Shown in pieces: positions 26,701 to 32,810 of a stretch of DNA of 64,000 nt. The notes beneath the pieces were generated by a model. The model was not told the origin of the DNA, ran no database searches, and worked only from the letters and a program-made list of their open reading frames with translations. The stretch lies in IMG/VR virus record IMGVR_UViG_3300008448_000069, positions 1 through 64,000 of that record; one strand, given 5' to 3'. This DNA comes from a virus. The translations under genes and the position numbers were made by a program. The first letter of the stretch is position 1, and the number at the start of each line of letters is the position of its first letter.

Positions 26701-27548
26701 TGATACTTACTGAGATCTACAGATTCCAAGGTAACTATTCCCAAGCTACCAAGAGTAAGTTCGGAAGCACCATCTGGGGATCGCTGTTTGAGTATTACCG
26801 TAAATACCTTATTCCAGCAATATCCGCACGTTTCCAAGGAGCATTCTCAGACACCTATAAGGGTGTAGGATCCTCTTATGGATGGAGTACCGAAGAAGCT
26901 TACATGGGATGGTGGGTAGGTACATGGAGATTCTTCCAGTATCATGGATTCAAGAAGGGTGCAAAGACCTTTTTACTGGATGGAATCCTTTCTTTTCCAG
27001 GACTGTCGGCACTTGGATCTGACAAGTTGAAGAAATCAATAAACACAGGTATTGAGACATCCGATCCATATCGTGCGAAAGCTGCACAGACAGCAAGAGA
27101 AGTCTTACTGGCATATCTTGGATATCATTTGTACATGATGTTGCGAGCCATGATTTATGATGAAGACCGTGATGATCTTTCATGGGGTGAACTTCAGTTA
27201 TACCGAGCGTTGATAAAGACCACAAACGAAACACGTTCAATGGTTCCTGTTCCAATCGTAGGTAAACCTCTGGATTACATAGATCAGTTTGGACAGTTTA
27301 CAACAGCATTCAAAGAGGTCAAAACCATGGGTTCCCTCATGACAAATGGATTATGGTATATAAACTACAACCTTACAGGTGACGAAGGTGCTTATGAAAA
27401 CGGATTTTACCAGCGTAATGCAGGTCACCAGCAAAAGGGTGATGCCAAAGTGATAAAGAATTTCCAGGACATCACTGGTTTCTCAAACATAATAGACATG
27501 TATGATCCTTACTTTAGAGCTAAGGAACAGGCAAAACAGAAATATTAA
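20733..27548 (+). CDS. 2271-aa cargo-type protein: degenerate zincin plus PD-(D/E)XK nuclease
   Basis: The N-terminus (LYQAALNEFP, then FKQRYGDW) resembles the FKxxFGDW-type segment of large phage polyvalent proteins. Residues 231-235 are EEVMH, aligned with the HEAFH site of the upstream polymerase protein but with the first His replaced by Glu; a SEFIAKN segment and amphipathic helix follow as in that protein, so this looks like a paralogous, probably inactive zincin. Residues 571-591 (LGRLDLMAVD, then VIDLK; D575, D589, K591) with QLAVY at 641-645 form a Cas4/RecB-like PD-(D/E)XK nuclease site. Residues 790-1540 are mostly coiled coil, and the C-terminal third contains weakly hydrophobic helices. 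Probably packaged and ejected with the polymerase; the nuclease target is unknown. Confidence 0.88.
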   Translation: MRSCAFDRNPQTDEIVNVYAPNGQPSKLYQAALNEFPQEPRKALQVWSIAYTNKFKQRYGDWQNGTTHIPLDENGEPTIDTVFYTRSAMTKILRNDFSHWYEFQPGEEPWHNEEKAKRFAAALRKKFPDMRIEFERNYSMQGKVKIKYVPAVKEIGLRRYTKEEIEAQKRIVNPIMDNLVAKFKGLTYEWVKPGKLKQDEHYENVDNIRSFVRNNKIYLVEGRVIPEDAIEEVMHVFVEMLRTDRKPLFMGLFNMLKDDPRFEAMLKNLQTAYGNNKRISDPTVVIQSEFIAKNLAIAMKNELSIAPEGRRSPLANLIQRFFDWLSKLLNMEKVDGKTTLATIAQTINIKGAYFDTPEVDPYLYYSATPDVEGANFNPEDREETQKLDPVNKKKTARELNIEKAEKEIEKIANMRKKLLSTTAFRKTAAQLEVIKKLEQNVKDKLEWLKGGGQTIGVTKYIGSEDTEMLDSFVAELGANFGNFYHYLLEELQEEYINTGKAPIIIMSDPAFFDNFFKKNERLIKFSDFDKDTLRNAALELAGQMSSILSDGKIILPEISIAVQDLNGNMVLGRLDLMAVDKNGNIEVIDLKTKSANKYPIGSFPMMAFTTKNFVKTFFKDGANYLFSQIKDRSALDKYHMQLAVYSEMLRKLNINVNGRTVWALAYKYDKNAEDPKDNKMIGYKIATFRDYDFFGQVDPADQPAMSNGIEMAARQSFRELDQMTDNTTLPGEGKMNPFASIDPSIQDMMLERFDELAKNQFEVIASDVRRISEDKKIPQEEREEKINMLKRRQQSLVSLRESIKKDFSSESSEAIRTAKALLIKTAFDVFTNEIEMIVERVKAIDVPKTFELGTPENQVALGLLQYYNRSLGGMSESIQMFGNTIQQMEDLDPQTKREISQMLHDMREGIAEVENKNGRVGRRVIIAIMKATVGTQSLKVFGEMSKLLEVELQYLEKQIQKMESGQLNPESMTYNALRRLKNLLGSDKPLNTTKLEDFKKRAEEIRQMIAIKQFDDKTIDMYLDGILNSGEHVFYMGSTVQGANGLITMDSIIGDNANSEAIVAAMWKYMYNITERSRVEMLRWAESLGIDKLKQDIIDSLGGITEANKFFSEEIEVDVYDENGNVTGTETVRVYADPAHSKFYKEHDNFTIALRTLNKKIDEINRKLNQGVEEAEAQTLRQERDKLNEQQRATYTAFTEWKIEKTNTILKPEVMRLQLQSGSQIAEISAIRDKISSIVKSVGSDAYLDDMQQEIIDDLESQMSRILQEIRDKDPQAMERYKELDEYYTFRLNYNLWEKKRTAIRNQGDAKLLERFDMNNTDMTPTAEYTDRVNEIFERIAELKSQDPVMQDIRERMNKLRSKAYVRGKFNYKFLNEQEIAEYESLEDELELRKEELRMEPDDMLTDDEKMELNDLFSELASMRTKVLRTDFARDFNNHRDRVIKSYNYLQELNRKRDNLATVDRTLLDQIADAEKQYMNHEKEFATFFNKHSNTKYVVGKDTLAKGGALNEKWRSHLYTYMPSDPNMMEMVPNKKYKIKILKDAAYNPDYQDSFVKNKYGRGFYPMPKGIRFNKDTNMFDITNPKGEYVNPKFMQILANPKTKEFYSKWIVENFLLKQREASGTPLGFRFPNVQQLGFDNLVTKGMTGVAREIQEKAQEVHYAGSEFEKATNESGMAGNMKILFKENYPMAAELTTTNGIEAIVNWNAGFYLNKQLTFLDIYMSSSLNYLEGRYKELVDKGTTESLNNANKLRTIIEQIKFNRDKFVFGQIYEKSTDESKTVLNRKNMRILMQIGAWGRMAFDASMQVGNLLSGNIQGFLSTSASRHATEADYFTAKKLLYGKFFPAMLADWGKISDASFETKLIRFLNPLAKNLDRVMDANTAGKARRLANRVFNVGDLAMIIQDKGEVEIGVTTALMILVNRRYEVFETDPDGNVIMENGTKKLKKNADGSTVMVNGMEAFKLKNNSIHIREDVNLSEREVEDLKVLILTEIYRFQGNYSQATKSKFGSTIWGSLFEYYRKYLIPAISARFQGAFSDTYKGVGSSYGWSTEEAYMGWWVGTWRFFQYHGFKKGAKTFLLDGILSFPGLSALGSDKLKKSINTGIETSDPYRAKAAQTAREVLLAYLGYHLYMMLRAMIYDEDRDDLSWGELQLYRALIKTTNETRSMVPVPIVGKPLDYIDQFGQFTTAFKEVKTMGSLMTNGLWYINYNLTGDEGAYENGFYQRNAGHQQKGDAKVIKNFQDITGFSNIIDMYDPYFRAKEQAKQKY

Positions 27549-27567
27549 CCTTAAACAAAAACACATC

Positions 27568-27690
27568 ATGAAAACCATCAAAGACATTATCGCAGGAATC
27601 AACGAATCAATCGATGCATATTTGCCAAGCGTACCCAACTGGTGTATTTGGACCATTGGAGCATTGGTTTTGTGGTTGATTCTCAAATAA
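27568..27690 (+). CDS. Small single-pass membrane protein, 40 aa
   Basis: The polar N-terminus (MKTIKDIIAGINESID) is followed by a Trp-rich hydrophobic helix at residues about 24-39 that runs to the C-terminus. It starts at ATG after an A-rich leader, 19 bases after the giant gene, and ends in TAA. It could be a holin-like or virion membrane peptide; function unknown. Confidence 0.65.
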   Translation: MKTIKDIIAGINESIDAYLPSVPNWCIWTIGALVLWLILK

Positions 27691-27711
27691 ATTTTGCTTA
27701 TATTATAGTGT

Positions 27712-27855
27712 ATGGCAAAGCCTAAGAAATCAGAATCCGTAAGGACGGTTGTTAAGAAAGAGGTCAATAGACCTGGTATTCATGCTAAGACTAAGTCTAG
27801 TAAGCTGAAGTCCAGCAAGTTGTATAAAAAAGCATATAGAGGACAAGGTAGATGA
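27712..27855 (+). CDS. Small lysine-rich basic protein, 47 aa
   Basis: The ATG at 27712 opens a 47-residue frame rich in Lys, Ser and Arg (KPKKSESVRTVVKKEVNRPG at the N-terminus). Its TGA overlaps the next ATG as ATGA, indicating translational coupling. It is the first of the small basic proteins that follow the giant genes. Likely a nucleic-acid-binding or virion peptide; function inferred from composition only. Confidence 0.7.
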   Translation: MAKPKKSESVRTVVKKEVNRPGIHAKTKSSKLKSSKLYKKAYRGQGR

Positions 27856-29390
27856 CACCTGCTGAAAAAGAACAGTTATGGAACTGCATCATGCAGATGC
27901 GATCTATGCCTTGGAGAGGTCCTAGGGGTGGTGTCAATAATTGGACTCAGCGTGAGATGCGCAAGCTGTATGAAAAGCTTGTGGTCTATGGGGACAACAA
28001 CCAGCCTGATGCAGCCTGGCGTCTTCTAAACAGCGGGAAGTACAAGTACATGATATACCCCTGGAAGAAGAGCTTGATCTATAACTGCATATCCTTCGAG
28101 CCACCTTGTGTTTATACATCAAATAACGCAACTGTAACTGATAATTTATCGTTAGTTTACTCAGGAACCGTTACTATAACAGATGTGGATACCAGCACTG
28201 TTCTAACAACAAACATTTGGGAAAGGGTATTTACAGATTTACAGGATTTAGGTTACGATACATGGGGTGTTTTATATACAACTTCTTCTACTCCAACTTC
28301 TGCAACATTTAAACTTATATTGTACATCAATACAACATCCGTACCCAATTGGTCTGTTACGTTTGATGTTAATTCCAATGTAACAACTTTCCCAATTGAG
28401 TTTTTACCAGGAGTAACGTGCAATCCTACTTATATAAGTCCAGAAAACCTTACTCCGTGGCTATTTAGAGGCGGAACATCTCCGTCAGATATTGAGTTTA
28501 CCTCTTTTCAATTTAGTTCAAATACAGGTTATGTTGCAGCACTTGCTGTTAATTTAACTCTTCCTGTAAGGATTGACAATTTTGATCAAGTCCAGCAAAT
28601 TGCAAGAGCTATAAGTGGTCCTCAAATAACTCTTATACAGACAAATGCTCAAAATGGAACCACAGGAGAGTTTTATACAGTCATATGTGGAGCATACACT
28701 TGTGCAAGACCTGCTAAATTTGTATCAGTAAAAATAGGCGGAGGTACTCCAAATTTTGACGGTGAAAGTTATGTAACCAGTTGCGACACACCATGTGCCA
28801 GCTGTTATGCATTTGTAATTTCTGTAGGAAGTGGTGAAACTGTTGATGGACTTCCTGCCGATGATCCTGCAACATGGACAACAACAATAGCTTCAACATA
28901 TGGATGTAATGTCTTGGCGTACTATGATTCTTCATTTTCCCAGGTCTATGTGATATTGGTGTTTACATCGGTCAGTTATGCAGATATTCTACCAATATAT
29001 GTGGAACCAAGTGGTCCATATACTGATAAGACCGTATACAATACTATTTCATCGTCCTGTGATCCTGGTTGCATGGAGGTCATCATACCAGCATTTGATC
29101 AATACATAGATAGATTGAATGATGTATCTACCATAAATCTTACTGATTTCAATGGAGGAGGATATGTAGATCTAGCTGATACTGTAACAGCCACATCTAT
29201 TCTTACTCAGATATATTCCTCTCTTTATGGACCAGCTTGTTATGTTGTTGTAGACTTCACTGATATCTTTGATTATAGGATCACTGTATACAATGCATAT
29301 ACCGCAGGAGCTGGTTCATTTGTTGCTCCATCAGTGTCTTCTCCACTTACTGCAACTACATATAGCTTTACTCAAATACCATGTCCGTAA
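27852..29390 (+). CDS. 512-aa beta-rich surface-type protein
   Basis: The N-terminal 75 residues are charged and helical (WNCIMQMRSMPW, then WTQREMRKLYEKL), like an attachment domain. The rest is Thr/Ser/Tyr/Asn-rich, low in Lys and predicted beta, with scattered Cys pairs (CDTPCASCY, SSCDPGCMEV) and repeated modules of similar pattern. The DNA is AT-richer and codon use differs from the giant genes, suggesting separate acquisition or fast evolution. It may be a head fibre, decoration or adhesin-like protein that binds host glycan. It overlaps the next gene by 10 bases in another frame. No family recognised. Confidence 0.8.
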   Translation: MTPAEKEQLWNCIMQMRSMPWRGPRGGVNNWTQREMRKLYEKLVVYGDNNQPDAAWRLLNSGKYKYMIYPWKKSLIYNCISFEPPCVYTSNNATVTDNLSLVYSGTVTITDVDTSTVLTTNIWERVFTDLQDLGYDTWGVLYTTSSTPTSATFKLILYINTTSVPNWSVTFDVNSNVTTFPIEFLPGVTCNPTYISPENLTPWLFRGGTSPSDIEFTSFQFSSNTGYVAALAVNLTLPVRIDNFDQVQQIARAISGPQITLIQTNAQNGTTGEFYTVICGAYTCARPAKFVSVKIGGGTPNFDGESYVTSCDTPCASCYAFVISVGSGETVDGLPADDPATWTTTIASTYGCNVLAYYDSSFSQVYVILVFTSVSYADILPIYVEPSGPYTDKTVYNTISSSCDPGCMEVIIPAFDQYIDRLNDVSTINLTDFNGGGYVDLADTVTATSILTQIYSSLYGPACYVVVDFTDIFDYRITVYNAYTAGAGSFVAPSVSSPLTATTYSFTQIPCP

Positions 29391-29542
29391 AAAAGAAACA
29401 AATGATCAAGCGTGCTGATGGATCCTACTCCCAACGAGGATTGTGGGACAACATCCGCGCCAACAAAGGTTCAGGTAAGAAACCCACTAAACAGATGCTC
29501 AAGCAGGAGCGTAAGATCAAGGCAGCTTCAAAAAAGAAATGA
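29381..29542 (+). CDS. Small lysine-tailed basic protein, 53 aa
   Basis: Starts at ATG inside the end of the previous gene and ends TGA overlapping the next ATG (ATGA). It contains RADGSYSQRGLWDNIRANKG followed by a Lys/Gln-rich helix and ends in SKKK. Similar tiny proteins are common in environmental and gut phages, but no function is known to me. Tight overlaps on both sides support a real, co-translated gene. Confidence 0.75.
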   Translation: MSVKKKQMIKRADGSYSQRGLWDNIRANKGSGKKPTKQMLKQERKIKAASKKK

Positions 29543-29778
29543 AGAAGACCAAGGTTACAGCTGGCGGTGAGAAGCATGTGGTCTACAAGAAGACCAACAA
29601 GCGTGGTAAAGGCGAGCCTGGAGATATCATGGTCAACCATCCTACCAAGGATAAAGGTAAGTGGGATACCATCAATCTTACCAAGATAGGTAAGGCAAAG
29701 ACAGTCAAACAGGGGGTTGCCTCCACCAAGAAATGGCATAAGGACAACCCTGATTACAAATACAAAAAGAAGAAGTAA
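29539..29778 (+). CDS. Small basic protein with KKKK tail, 79 aa
   Basis: It contains a compact central motif (GEPGDIMVNHPTKDKGKWDT) and a C-terminal KYKKKK tail. It begins within the stop of the previous gene and its TAA shares a base with the next ATG (TAATG). The conserved-looking core suggests a folded domain rather than simple charge filler. Function unknown; likely virion-associated or DNA-binding by context. Confidence 0.78.
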   Translation: MKKTKVTAGGEKHVVYKKTNKRGKGEPGDIMVNHPTKDKGKWDTINLTKIGKAKTVKQGVASTKKWHKDNPDYKYKKKK

Positions 29779-30059
29779 TGGCAAAAACACCAAGTTGGCA
29801 GCGTAAGGAAGGCAAGGATCCCAAAGGGGGTCTCAATGCTAAAGGTGTTGCTTCATATCGTAGAGCAAATCCTGGTAGCAAACTGCAGACTGCAGTAACC
29901 ACCAAACCTTCCAAAATCAAGAAGGGGAGTAAGGACGCAAAACGACGTAAGTCATTCTGTTCCAGGATGAAAGGTATGAAAGCCAAGTTGACTTCAGCAA
30001 AGACAGCCAATGATCCTAACTCAAGGATAAACAAGTCTTTGCGAAAATGGAATTGCTAA
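29778..30059 (+). CDS. DUF6321-like small phage protein, 93 aa
   Basis: The sequence has the hallmarks of a widespread phage family: WQRKEGKDPKGGLNAKG near the N-terminus, RRKSFCSRMKGM in the middle and NDPNSRINKSLRKWNC at the C-terminus. I recall this as DUF6321, common in aquatic phages. It is strongly basic and has two Cys. Biochemical role unknown. It is encoded directly behind the previous gene through a TAATG junction. Confidence 0.82.
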   Translation: MAKTPSWQRKEGKDPKGGLNAKGVASYRRANPGSKLQTAVTTKPSKIKKGSKDAKRRKSFCSRMKGMKAKLTSAKTANDPNSRINKSLRKWNC

Positions 30060-30086
30060 TTATATTTACACCCAAAACCAACCAAC

Positions 30087-30287
30087 ATGGCAAAGACAAA
30101 ATCGACACCCAAGATTCAGATGTCCAAAGAGGAACGTAACTGGAAAGTTCAGTCTGCGATGGATACTCTGAAGCGTGCAGCCGATATCCAGAAGGATAAA
30201 GGTTTGATGCGTGAAGTATTAAAAGCAACCGAAGACTTACAAAAAGCGGTTATGGGTGGTATAACCAATCCTCCAAAAAAGAAATAA
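30087..30287 (+). CDS. Small lysine-tailed helical protein, 66 aa
   Basis: The predicted structure is mainly one or two helices (ERNWKVQSAMDTLKRAADIQ) followed by a tail ending in PPKKK. It is preceded by a 27-base A/C-rich leader and followed after one base by the next ATG. Unknown function; part of the small basic gene run. Confidence 0.75.
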   Translation: MAKTKSTPKIQMSKEERNWKVQSAMDTLKRAADIQKDKGLMREVLKATEDLQKAVMGGITNPPKKK

Positions 30288-30288
30288 C

Positions 30289-30477
30289 ATGGCTGAGAAG
30301 TGGATCCAGAAAGCTATCAAGCGTCCAGGTGCATTCACAGCCAAAGCGAAAGCAGCAGGTAAGTCAGTGAGTGCATATGCAAAGAGCGTCCTTAAAGAGG
30401 GTAGCAAGGCAAGCACTCGAACCAAGCGTCAAGCGGCGCTTGCTCAAACATTAGGTAAAATGCGTAAAAAGAAATAA
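30289..30477 (+). CDS. KWIQKAIKRPGA-type small basic phage protein, 62 aa
   Basis: It opens with EKWIQKAIKRPGAFTAKAKA and continues with RTKRQAALAQTLGKMRKKK, a signature seen in many short phage proteins of unknown role. The helical, amphipathic basic composition suggests nucleic-acid or membrane-surface binding. It ends in RKKK and TAA, two bases before the next start. Confidence 0.8.
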   Translation: MAEKWIQKAIKRPGAFTAKAKAAGKSVSAYAKSVLKEGSKASTRTKRQAALAQTLGKMRKKK

Positions 30478-30479
30478 CA

Positions 30480-30755
30480 ATGGCAAGCAACAAATCAAAA
30501 GCAAAAGTCAGTCCTGCTCGCAAGAGCAAAGGATCATCCACTGCAAAGACAGCAGGAACCAGCGTAAAAGCTGTGATGAACACTCGTTCACCCAAGAAGC
30601 CTGTCGCTATCTCTGGTGATACCATGAGTAACTATGCAATGTATGCTAAAGGTGGTACCACCAAAACTAAGCGTTTCGCTGCTTTGGCTCCCCCTTATGA
30701 TAAAGCAACTGCTGCAGATCGTATCGCAGGTGCTAAGAAATCCAAAAAGAAATAA
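30480..30755 (+). CDS. Small Lys/Ser/Ala-rich protein with KKSKKK tail, 91 aa
   Basis: The N-terminal half is low-complexity Lys/Ser/Ala, resembling a histone H1-like or linker-type tail. A middle segment (ISGDTMSNYAMYAKGG) may be the folded part, and the C-terminus is KKSKKK. Function unknown; DNA compaction is a composition-based guess. Confidence 0.75.
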   Translation: MASNKSKAKVSPARKSKGSSTAKTAGTSVKAVMNTRSPKKPVAISGDTMSNYAMYAKGGTTKTKRFAALAPPYDKATAADRIAGAKKSKKK

Positions 30756-30774
30756 TACTAACCAATTAAAAATC
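30751..30774 (+). repeat. Duplicated 5' leader, copy 1
   Basis: A 24-base stretch containing the stop of one gene and the leader of the next is repeated at 31062-31085 with a single C/T difference (core ACTAAYYAATTAAAAATC, where only the first Y of copy 2 versus copy 1 varies). It precedes the ATG at 30782 by 7 bases. Probably a duplicated translation-initiation leader. Confidence 0.6.
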
Positions 30775-30781
30775 TGTATAA

Positions 30782-31066
30782 ATGAAAACTAAAATGAAAA
30801 AATCAGCAGCAGGCACTGCTATAAAAAAAGGAACTAAACTCAAAAAGTTTCAAGATGCTGGTCAACAACTTTTAAAAAAGCCTTCAATGGTAGCAACAGA
30901 TGAGGAAAAGAAGAATTATGAAATCCAAGGTAGGCGTGAAGCGGTAAATAGAATGGGTCAAATGGAGCGATATCGTCAAGAGGGTAAAACTTATCCTTAT
31001 AAAATAAGTGATCTACAACCTAGACTAAAAAAAGGCGGATCCACCAAGAAAAACAAAAATAAATAA
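30782..31066 (+). CDS. Small lysine-rich protein with KKNKNK tail, 94 aa
   Basis: It has a basic N-terminal stretch (KTKMKKSAAGTAIKKGTKLK), a charged helical centre rich in Arg/Glu, and a KKGGSTKKNKNK tail. It starts behind the repeated leader at 30751-30774. AT-rich codon use differs from the preceding small genes. Function unknown. Confidence 0.75.
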   Translation: MKTKMKKSAAGTAIKKGTKLKKFQDAGQQLLKKPSMVATDEEKKNYEIQGRREAVNRMGQMERYRQEGKTYPYKISDLQPRLKKGGSTKKNKNK

Positions 31067-31085
31067 TACTAACTAATTAAAAATC
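31062..31085 (+). repeat. Duplicated 5' leader, copy 2
   Basis: Second copy of the 24-base leader at 30751-30774, one mismatch, placed 6 bases before the ATG at 31092. The duplication of stop plus leader suggests that these small genes spread by local tandem duplication followed by divergence. Confidence 0.6.
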
Positions 31086-31091
31086 AAAACA

Positions 31092-31244
31092 ATGGCAATT
31101 ACAAAACCAAAAAAAGGAATGGGTGGTAACCTAATGGGAAAAGGTGGTACCAAAGGAAAAAACAAAGTCCCCATGAAAGCTGTACCATCCAAGAAAATGG
31201 GTGGCTCTTACAAAAATGCAGGAATGGTTAAAAAAGGAATGTAA
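31092..31244 (+). CDS. Small Gly/Lys/Met-rich protein, 50 aa
   Basis: A 50-residue frame made of Lys, Gly and Met with MGG repeats (GMGGNLMGKGGTKGK near the N-terminus). It starts behind the second copy of the duplicated leader and ends TAA two bases before the next ATG. Low complexity makes homology hard to judge, but position and spacing support a gene. Confidence 0.65.
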   Translation: MAITKPKKGMGGNLMGKGGTKGKNKVPMKAVPSKKMGGSYKNAGMVKKGM

Positions 31245-31246
31245 TC

Positions 31247-31411
31247 ATGAAAAATCCAAAGGCAACAGTGCAGAAGGTTCCAGGTAGTAATGGAACATTC
31301 GTAGGACTGAACAAGAAAGTTTCAGTTCAAACAACTCCAGGTAGCAAGGGTGTCACCCCCAATACCAATCCAAAAGCAAAGGTGATGCCTTGTCATTACG
31401 GCGAGCATTGA
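31247..31411 (+). CDS. Small basic protein, 54 aa, last gene of the late block
   Basis: A 54-residue frame rich in Lys, Pro, Thr and Val with a VPGSNGTFVGLNKKVSV core and a CHYGEH C-terminus containing possible metal ligands (Cys and two His). It begins two bases after the previous stop. A hairpin terminator follows 46 bases downstream. Confidence 0.65.
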   Translation: MKNPKATVQKVPGSNGTFVGLNKKVSVQTTPGSKGVTPNTNPKAKVMPCHYGEH

Positions 31412-31457
31412 TTACTTTTGCAAGTGCGCTTCGTTTGTTTTTTTAGTTAGACTGTTT

Positions 31458-31481
31458 AAGGGTTCTCTTCGGAGGACCCTT
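31458..31481 (+). terminator. UUCG-capped hairpin between convergent blocks
   Basis: A 10-bp stem (one G-U pair) closed by a TTCG tetraloop lies between the plus-strand late block and the minus-strand gene ending at 31480. A T-run (31438-31444) lies just upstream rather than downstream on the plus strand, so it is not a textbook intrinsic terminator, but the position and symmetry suit a bidirectional one. Confidence 0.7.
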
Positions 31482-31725
31482 ATTCGTCTTCAGGAAATCC
31501 GATATCTATCGGAATTATCCATTTGATGGTGTCCATGTCGGAAGTAAAAGTACTTACGTAATCCATTCCATAAGTAGTGGTTCCGGGAACGTTCAGGACG
31601 TCCTCGGGTGAATCCTCTGTCGGTTCCACTTCAAAGACGTCCTCTACGTTATGCAACGACACTTGTACTTTGTCGTTTTCTATTTCCACTCTGAGTATGA
31701 ACTCCATCATTGTTTTCATTGTCAC
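31480..31725 (-). CDS. Small acidic hypothetical protein, 81 aa
   Basis: A GTG start at 31725 overlaps the stop of the upstream gene (GTGA); an ATG two codons later is an alternative. The protein is acidic, with beta-type segments (MEFILRVEIENDKVQVSL) and an acidic C-terminus. It is the last gene of a three-gene minus-strand unit and ends at the bidirectional hairpin. No function recognised. Confidence 0.65.
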   Translation of the reverse strand: MTMKTMMEFILRVEIENDKVQVSLHNVEDVFEVEPTEDSPEDVLNVPGTTTYGMDYVSTFTSDMDTIKWIIPIDIGFPEDE

Positions 31726-32312
31726 ACGAGTCTATTGAATCCTACAAAGGGATTGGCTTGAGGTTTTTCCTCATCATTTTCAGCCTCACACCATGTAGCT
31801 AATGTAGACAATGTACTTCGGTTTTTGTCATCTTTCTTTATAAAATATGCCGCAGTCATGCAGTATCTGTAATCACCGTTCTGGGATTCCAGATATTTAG
31901 CGGTGGCTGACAACACCATCTCCCATGTATAATCAGGATAACTTCTGAAAAACCATAGCATTCTTGGTTCCAAATCTTTCACAGTGCTTCTTACAGGACG
32001 TCCCACATCAACGGTACTTGGAAATAAATTCCTGAATTTCAACAAGTTATCTTTGAAATCAGATGGTATGACTTCTTTGCCACCTTTTGTTTTCACTGGA
32101 TCCAGACGCGCAGCATCCGTAATAACCTTTATGGACTTGTCTGTAAGACTTGACTTATCATCCAGGAATCCCTGAAGCTTTAGTTTATGGATCTCAGTCC
32201 CATAGGCAAGACTGAGATCCATTTCGATTTTGTTTTCAATACAATGGAGAATATAATATCCATTGGGTGTCAGATTGTTATCCCTGAATAGTTGAAATAA
32301 TTCCTTCATCAC
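31722..32312 (-). CDS. Conserved crAss-like protein with winged-helix-like N-terminus, 196 aa
   Basis: The N-terminal about 65 residues (LTPNGYYILHCIENK, then LKLQGFLDD) read like a winged helix-turn-helix. The C-terminal half (FRNLFPSTVDVGRPVRS, then WEMVLSATAKYLES and YCMTAAYFIKK) resembles a conserved region I associate with Bacteroidota phage proteins near replication genes. A role in replication initiation or helicase loading, or as a transcription regulator, is possible. It overlaps the upstream gene by 35 bases. Confidence 0.72.
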   Translation of the reverse strand: MMKELFQLFRDNNLTPNGYYILHCIENKIEMDLSLAYGTEIHKLKLQGFLDDKSSLTDKSIKVITDAARLDPVKTKGGKEVIPSDFKDNLLKFRNLFPSTVDVGRPVRSTVKDLEPRMLWFFRSYPDYTWEMVLSATAKYLESQNGDYRYCMTAAYFIKKDDKNRSTLSTLATWCEAENDEEKPQANPFVGFNRLV

Positions 32313-32745
32313 GTAGGCAGATTAATAGTTTATTGTAGTTACGCACATACTCCTTGTACATGCAGCTTGCATTATGTCTTCTTATGTAATACAGTATGTT
32401 TGAATGATTTATGTTGATCATTCTAGCAAATGATTTTTTTGCAATATCGTAATAAGACAGCAGTATGTTACAAGCTGTGCTGATTACATCTAGAAATTTC
32501 TTGGTCGCTCTTCCGGATTTGTTTTTGTACGGAATCACAGACCAGTCGTTGTTGTATATGAAGTTTGTCCAGGACAGAATCCTCTCAAAGGTCTTCACAA
32601 TCGAAGCCTCGATTTCATCTGTGGGTATTTCTGAAACATAAACCTTCTCGACCTGTGGAAACAGCCTGGCTGTCATCCTCAAGTACCAGTTCCTGAATTC
32701 CTCTTCGGATTGCAAGACTGAATTGGGTACGCAGATATCGTTCAT
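32278..32745 (-). CDS. Protein with DnaA domain IV-like helix-turn-helix, 155 aa
   Basis: Residues about 103-125 (KKSFARMININHSNILYYIR) match the pattern of the DnaA C-terminal DNA-binding helix-turn-helix, where a His-Ser/Thr-x-Ile/Val stretch begins the recognition helix. The rest is helical with no AAA+ motor, so it is not a full DnaA. It may bind the phage origin or act as a regulator. First gene of the minus-strand unit that also holds the winged-helix protein, starting 65 bases from a divergent plus-strand gene. Confidence 0.72.
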   Translation of the reverse strand: MNDICVPNSVLQSEEEFRNWYLRMTARLFPQVEKVYVSEIPTDEIEASIVKTFERILSWTNFIYNNDWSVIPYKNKSGRATKKFLDVISTACNILLSYYDIAKKSFARMININHSNILYYIRRHNASCMYKEYVRNYNKLLICLRDEGIISTIQG

Positions 32746-32810
32746 TTTACTTGTTTTTTTGACCTTTTATGCTTAAATTTTATTGTAATGTATATGTATC
32801 CTGATTAGAA
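32746..32810. promoter_or_regulatory. Divergent intergenic region
   Basis: This 65-base AT-rich gap separates a minus-strand unit (start 32745) from the plus-strand lysis and tailspike unit (start 32811). Both transcripts must start here or upstream. I could not match a full Bacteroidota TTTG / TAnnTTTG promoter in either direction. Confidence 0.45.

Noticed and set aside
32746-32810. Replication origin at the divergent gap
   Set aside because: The gap is only 65 bases and I saw no repeated DnaA-box-like sites or iterons; proximity to the DnaA-like gene is not enough.
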